Below, piece by piece: positions 60,745-64,000 of a stretch of 64,000 bases of DNA. Source of the DNA: Adiantum capillus-veneris (Eukaryota; Streptophyta; Polypodiopsida; Polypodiales; Pteridaceae); NCBI GenBank assembly GCA_014529385.2, contig CM043968.1:22625484-22689483 (forward strand), read 5' to 3'. Each line of letters starts with the position of its first letter. Positions within the stretch are counted from its first letter, which is position 1. The position numbers and the translations under genes are program-made. Below the pieces are notes generated by a model, which had not been told where the DNA came from, ran no database searches, and saw only the letters and a list, made by a program, of their open reading frames with translations.

Positions 60745-60756
60745 TGGTATCAGAGC
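60745..60756 (+). promoter_or_regulatory. Gyp7 primer-binding site (initiator tRNA-Met type)
   Basis: TGGTATCAGAGC immediately after the LTR end. Confidence 0.95.
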
Positions 60757-60815
60757 ACGAAAGATTTCTCTTCTACGGGAAATCCGATCCCAAATTTTTT
60801 TTTTCCGTGGCACCT

Positions 60816-62330
60816 ATGGCTTCATGCAAGGATCAGTCGACTCCCTCTGCGAGATGCGGGAAGGGATCACAACGAAGATTCCGGCAAAGTATGGCCCGCC
60901 TCGGCCTACTCAGGCAGAGCAACGAGAGATGAAGCGTCGTCAATTGATCGGCGATGCAACAAAGATGATGCTCAGTTTTGCGAAGGACCCGAAATTGGCA
61001 AAATATATGAGCGAGACTTCTTTTCAAGAAGTGCATGCGCAGTGGCAAAAAACCACAACACCACCCCCGAAACCCGCTCTCAAGAAACCTTCTGATCACA
61101 AATAATATTCAGAGAAGTAATTAGAAGAGGTGGTTGATGCACGGAACGCGTAGAAGAAAGCCAAAAAGCACGGCAAAAAGCAAAAGAAAGGCACTGACTT
61201 CCCGGGTTATTTGGGTCGTCAGTCGACATTTGACAAAGCAAAGAGACAAAAGAAGCGTGTTTGATTTGAAGAAGTACCCAGTTCTTCTTCTGACAGTTCT
61301 TCTAGCTCTTCAGATTCGAGCGAAGAAGACAGAAAAGGTAAAAAGCGAAGCAAGAAACAACGCTTCGGAAAGGGCAAGAAAAAGGCAAAGAAGTCTAAAT
61401 GTGGCCCAATGAGTGACAGTTCTATAGAGGACTCGTCTACAGACAGTTTAGACTCTGATGACGGGAAATTTTATGCGAACAAGAAGAATTTTTGTAAAGC
61501 CAACCAATATGACTTTCTAGAAGATAAAAGCAAGAAAGTCCGAGAATTTAAGGAAGGTGGACAATCGATCAAATTTGACACTTTTTCAGGATACAAAGAT
61601 GTTTCGAAAGCTGTCTTTTATACGGCAATTTGACATCGCTTTCGCAGGAGGACGCTACTCAGAGCACTCCAAAATTCGGAGAGCTTCCCCTTACTTTAAG
61701 GGGAATGCTCGAACTTGGTGGTCCACGCTTCTTTTAAACAAGACTGCGGCAGTTAAATGGCTGAAATTTAAGAAGCTTTTTATTTCTTCTTGGTTGACGC
61801 AAGAGTATGAATGCGATATACGAGCTGCTTGGAACCATCTTCTGATGACCAAGAGAGATACAGTGGATGCTTATTGCGAGAGATTCTGGAGCTCTTTTCT
61901 ACCCGCCTCTTCATTCAAGAAGATCTCGTTCAGAGAACAGATTGAGCGGTTTACCTTGGGTCTACCTACAGAGATCCGAGATCACTGCTTGGAACAGAAG
62001 TCAGCTTCTATTCAGGAGTTGATGAGCCATGCGAAACGGGGCTTTGCCTTTCACTCTGGCAGTCCGACCTACCCCACCGATGAGGTCATGACACAACGAG
62101 TAGAAAGAGAAAGAGCAACCCAGAAAAGAAGGATGCACGACCCAAGCTTACTCCTGAGGAGAGAGCTCGCTTCATCAGGGAGGGAAAGTGCTTTGGATGC
62201 GGGGAACATGGACATCTCTCTCCGAAGTGCCCTAAGAAGGCACTGAATGAACAAGATGAAGAAAGACTAGAAAGTTCTAAAGCAGCTGAGAGATGTGGCA
62301 GAAAAGGCAGATAAAAAGCAGAATTGGTAC
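60816..62330 (+). pseudogene. Gyp7 gag with zinc knuckle (frameshifted)
   Basis: The first ATG after the primer site is at 60816, but the best frame is the overlapping one: KYGPPRPTQAEQREMKRRQL, MMLSFAKDPKLAKYMSETSF, KPALKKPSDHK, then a stop at 61,103. A lysine-rich stretch, a serine/acid run (SSSSDSSSSSDSSEED) and ANQYDFLEDKSKKVREFKEG follow. After a shift near 61,600 comes the capsid: FDIAFAGGRYSEHSKIRRAS, NARTWWSTLLLNKTAAVKWL, WNHLLMTKRDTVDAYCERFW, QIERFTLGLPTEIRDHCLEQ. The knuckle CFGCGEHGHLSPKC at about 62,190-62,232 is intact but in a third frame. It gives the fullest view of the Gyp3/Gyp7 Gag. Confidence 0.9.
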
Positions 62331-63504
62331 CACATGGCGTGGGACCTGAATCGAATCAAATGAATGAAAGTACAAACTTTGCTGCCTTTTTGGGGCAAAG
62401 TGAAGGATGAGGAAGCTCTTTTGAAGAAACCAAGGCCAACTTCTTTTCACTTGGAATTGGCGGCTCGATTTGGAATTACGCCCGACAGGCTGAGGCCACA
62501 GGCGGAGGTAGTTCGACTGGCACCCGGACGGGATGTTGCCATTACACCGAGCATTGACAAACTTCGTTTGCAACGATAGGAGTGTTCAAGGCCCGCGAGT
62601 GACATTCTACTCGGAATCCCTTGGTACCACAAGAACTACACCATGGTTGACTACCGGGCTGAGAAAGCGACTTTGACAAATGAAGGGCTCAGAGATTGTA
62701 CTTGATGAACTTCAGTTTCTTTACTCATTCTTTTGGAAGAGAACTGGACGATGGATAAAGGTTGAATATGTTTTGACTTGAACAAAAGAACGCCAAGATT
62801 TTTATCCACACTCATGTCGATTACTTATTAGAGGGCATGAAGATCATACCATTGATCTGATACTTGGAAGCACACCACCGAACCGGCCACCTTACCGTGT
62901 GAGCCGAGCACAGAATGAAGAGATTATGAACCAAGTGAAAGACCTCTTGGAAAAGGGTCTTGTCTAGCCTAGTACTTCACTGTATTGCTCTCTAGTGTTG
63001 TTGGTTTTGAAGAAAAACGGATCTTGGAGAATGTGCATCGATTAGAGAGCTCTCAACAAAATCACCTCAAGAACAGATTTCCGATTCCTAGGATCGATGA
63101 TATACTCGACAGGTTACAGGGATCCTCGTGCTTTAGCAGGATTGATCTAAAGAGTGGATATCATCAGATCAGAATCGCGGGGACACGTCTACAAGACAGC
63201 TTTTCGGACGACTTTTTGGGTTATTTGAGTTTTTGGTGATGCCTTTTGGCTTAACCAATGCTCCTGCGACATTTAACCATATGATGGACTGGATTTTTCG
63301 AGAGTACAGGCTATTTGTTGGCACTTTCTTTGACGATATCATTGTTTTCTCCAAGAATGAGGCAGAACACAGAGATCATCTGCTTGAGGTCTTTCAGGCA
63401 TTACGAGATCACTAGTTAGTGATTAATGCAAAGAGATACACTTTTTGGGACACATTGTCTCAGCAGCAGGAGTGCAAATGGATCCGGCCAAGATAGAGAC
63501 TATT
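62331..63504 (+). pseudogene. Gyp7 protease and reverse transcriptase (decayed)
   Basis: Protease pieces: RPTSFHLELAARFGITPDRL and SDILLGIPWYHKNYTMVDY; the D-x-G site itself is lost near 62,390. RT: HTIDLILGSTPPNRPPYRV, NEEIMNQVKDLLEKGLV (then a stop), [10 protein letters not shown] (stop), [40 protein letters not shown], then at 63,233-63,415 MPFGLTNAPATFNHMMDWIF and VGTFFDDIIVFSKNEAEHRD (F-F-D-D box). The text ends in the connection (FLGHIVSAAGVQMDPAKIE-like) at 63,504, where a foreign LTR begins. There are many shifts and stops. Confidence 0.92.
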
Positions 63505-64000
63505 TATAACCGGCCCGTACAACGTAGAGGGCGGTACTATTTCAATTACCTGTAAACTTTACACAGAGCACTGAGAAGGGAAGAGAACACAGTTGCGTCC
63601 AACGACTAGAATGTCACTGCGCACACGAGACCGACACCCTGTAGGCCCCAAAGACTGGTGCCCCTTTCGGTATTTCTTTAATTTAGAGAGAGAATTACAA
63701 AAAGAGAGTCCTTGGAAGATAACACCTGCATCCAGCTAGTACGCTCCAGATTCGGCAAAATTTCGGCAGCATAACGATACCGAAATCAATCCGAATCAGT
63801 TTCTAAGGTAGGCCCTCTGTTCCACGGACATATTCCCTCAATCGGGAGCACAAAACAGTAAATTGCAGGTCGCTGTAATTTCTGGTTCAGCCCTGTTTTT
63901 GACCTGATTTGGGCACACGACTGTCCCTACACAGTTCCCTGCACCTTGGGCTTGGTGCCCCTTGATTTTGGAAAGATTCCGGGCAGAAAACAGTCTCAAA
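63505..64000 (-). repeat. Gyp9: LTR of a Gyp5-related element, continues outside
   Basis: The plus strand starts TATAACCGGCCCGTACAACG, parallel to the Gyp5 LTR start TGTAACCGGCCTGTTCAATC. It shares GGGCGGTA, GACCGACACC and the GGTGCCCCTTTCGGTATTTC block at about 63,649-63,675 in the same order as Gyp5. It therefore looks like the 3' LTR of a minus-strand element whose body lies beyond the window, with the first G of TG mutated. Confidence 0.82.

Larger units (their letters stand above)
54239..63504 (+). mobile_element. Gyp7: plus-strand Gyp3-family gypsy, LTR split by Gyp8, cut by Gyp9
   Basis: The LTR start at 54239 (TGTCACAAAGTG) and end at about 60743 (CAAGTCTGTTACG) are separated by the complete Gyp8 (54558-60463). 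The target duplication gcatc marks the exact split (54553-54557 and 60464-60468). The primer site follows, then gag, protease and RT up to 63,504, where a Gyp5-like LTR begins. It is the same family as Gyp3; the gag and knuckle text align throughout. Confidence 0.92.

Overview
This window is repeat-dominated nuclear DNA of a land plant, most likely a species with a large, retrotransposon-rich genome. The evidence is the plant-type Ty1/copia and Ty3/gypsy LTR retrotransposons, initiator-tRNA(Met) primer sites, AAACCCTAA telo-box motifs, a decayed pentatricopeptide-repeat (PPR) remnant and two spliced exons resembling plant SRP72. The species cannot be named from sequence alone. I name elements Cop1-5 (copia) and Gyp1-9 (gypsy) for reference.

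Layout. 1-9,855: three related minus-strand copia copies. Cop1 (1-4,421) runs off the left edge. Cop2 (about 4,770-6,315) keeps only its gag end and 5' LTR. Cop3 (8,098-9,753) is internally deleted. A PPR remnant and microsatellites lie between them. 9,856-14,789: AT-rich DNA without a convincing gene, with one candidate solo LTR. 14,790-25,516: an old plus-strand gypsy (Gyp1) with both LTRs, interrupted by a rearranged minus-strand copia (Cop4) that carries an inversion, a 184-bp tandem duplication and palindromes. 26,290-26,663: the only host-gene-like sequence, two 5' exons of an SRP72-like gene.

From 27,120 to the right edge the window is one nest of insertions. Gyp2 is interrupted by Gyp3 (from 28,863). 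Gyp3 is split by Gyp4 (30,760-46,512, target duplication ttcag). Gyp4 is split by Gyp5 (34,972-43,649, target duplication gcttg). Gyp5 has nearly identical LTRs and is the youngest element. Gyp3 resumes at 46,518 and stops at a copia 3' LTR (Cop5, 47,803). Then come Gyp6 (49,169 on, carrying a solo LTR with target duplication cagcc), Gyp7 (54,239 on), Gyp8 (54,558-60,463, inside the Gyp7 LTR, target duplication gcatc) and the edge of Gyp9 (63,505 on).

Function. Except for the SRP72-like exons, everything recognisable is retrotransposon machinery: Gag with a CCHC knuckle, aspartic protease, reverse transcriptase, RNase H and integrase, in gypsy order (PR-RT-RH-IN) or copia order (PR-IN-RT-RH). 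No element looks intact. Gyp5 is closest, with one stop and one frameshift. Gyp4 and Gyp8 have near-complete integrases but deletions inside reverse transcriptase, so they could move only with proteins supplied in trans. I found no CRISPR array, operon, RNA gene or convincing undescribed system. The unusual content is structural: deep nesting with exact target duplications, palindromes and an inversion in Cop4, LTR sequence motifs shared between element families, telo-box clusters, and a foldback (MITE-like) insertion in the Gyp8 leader.
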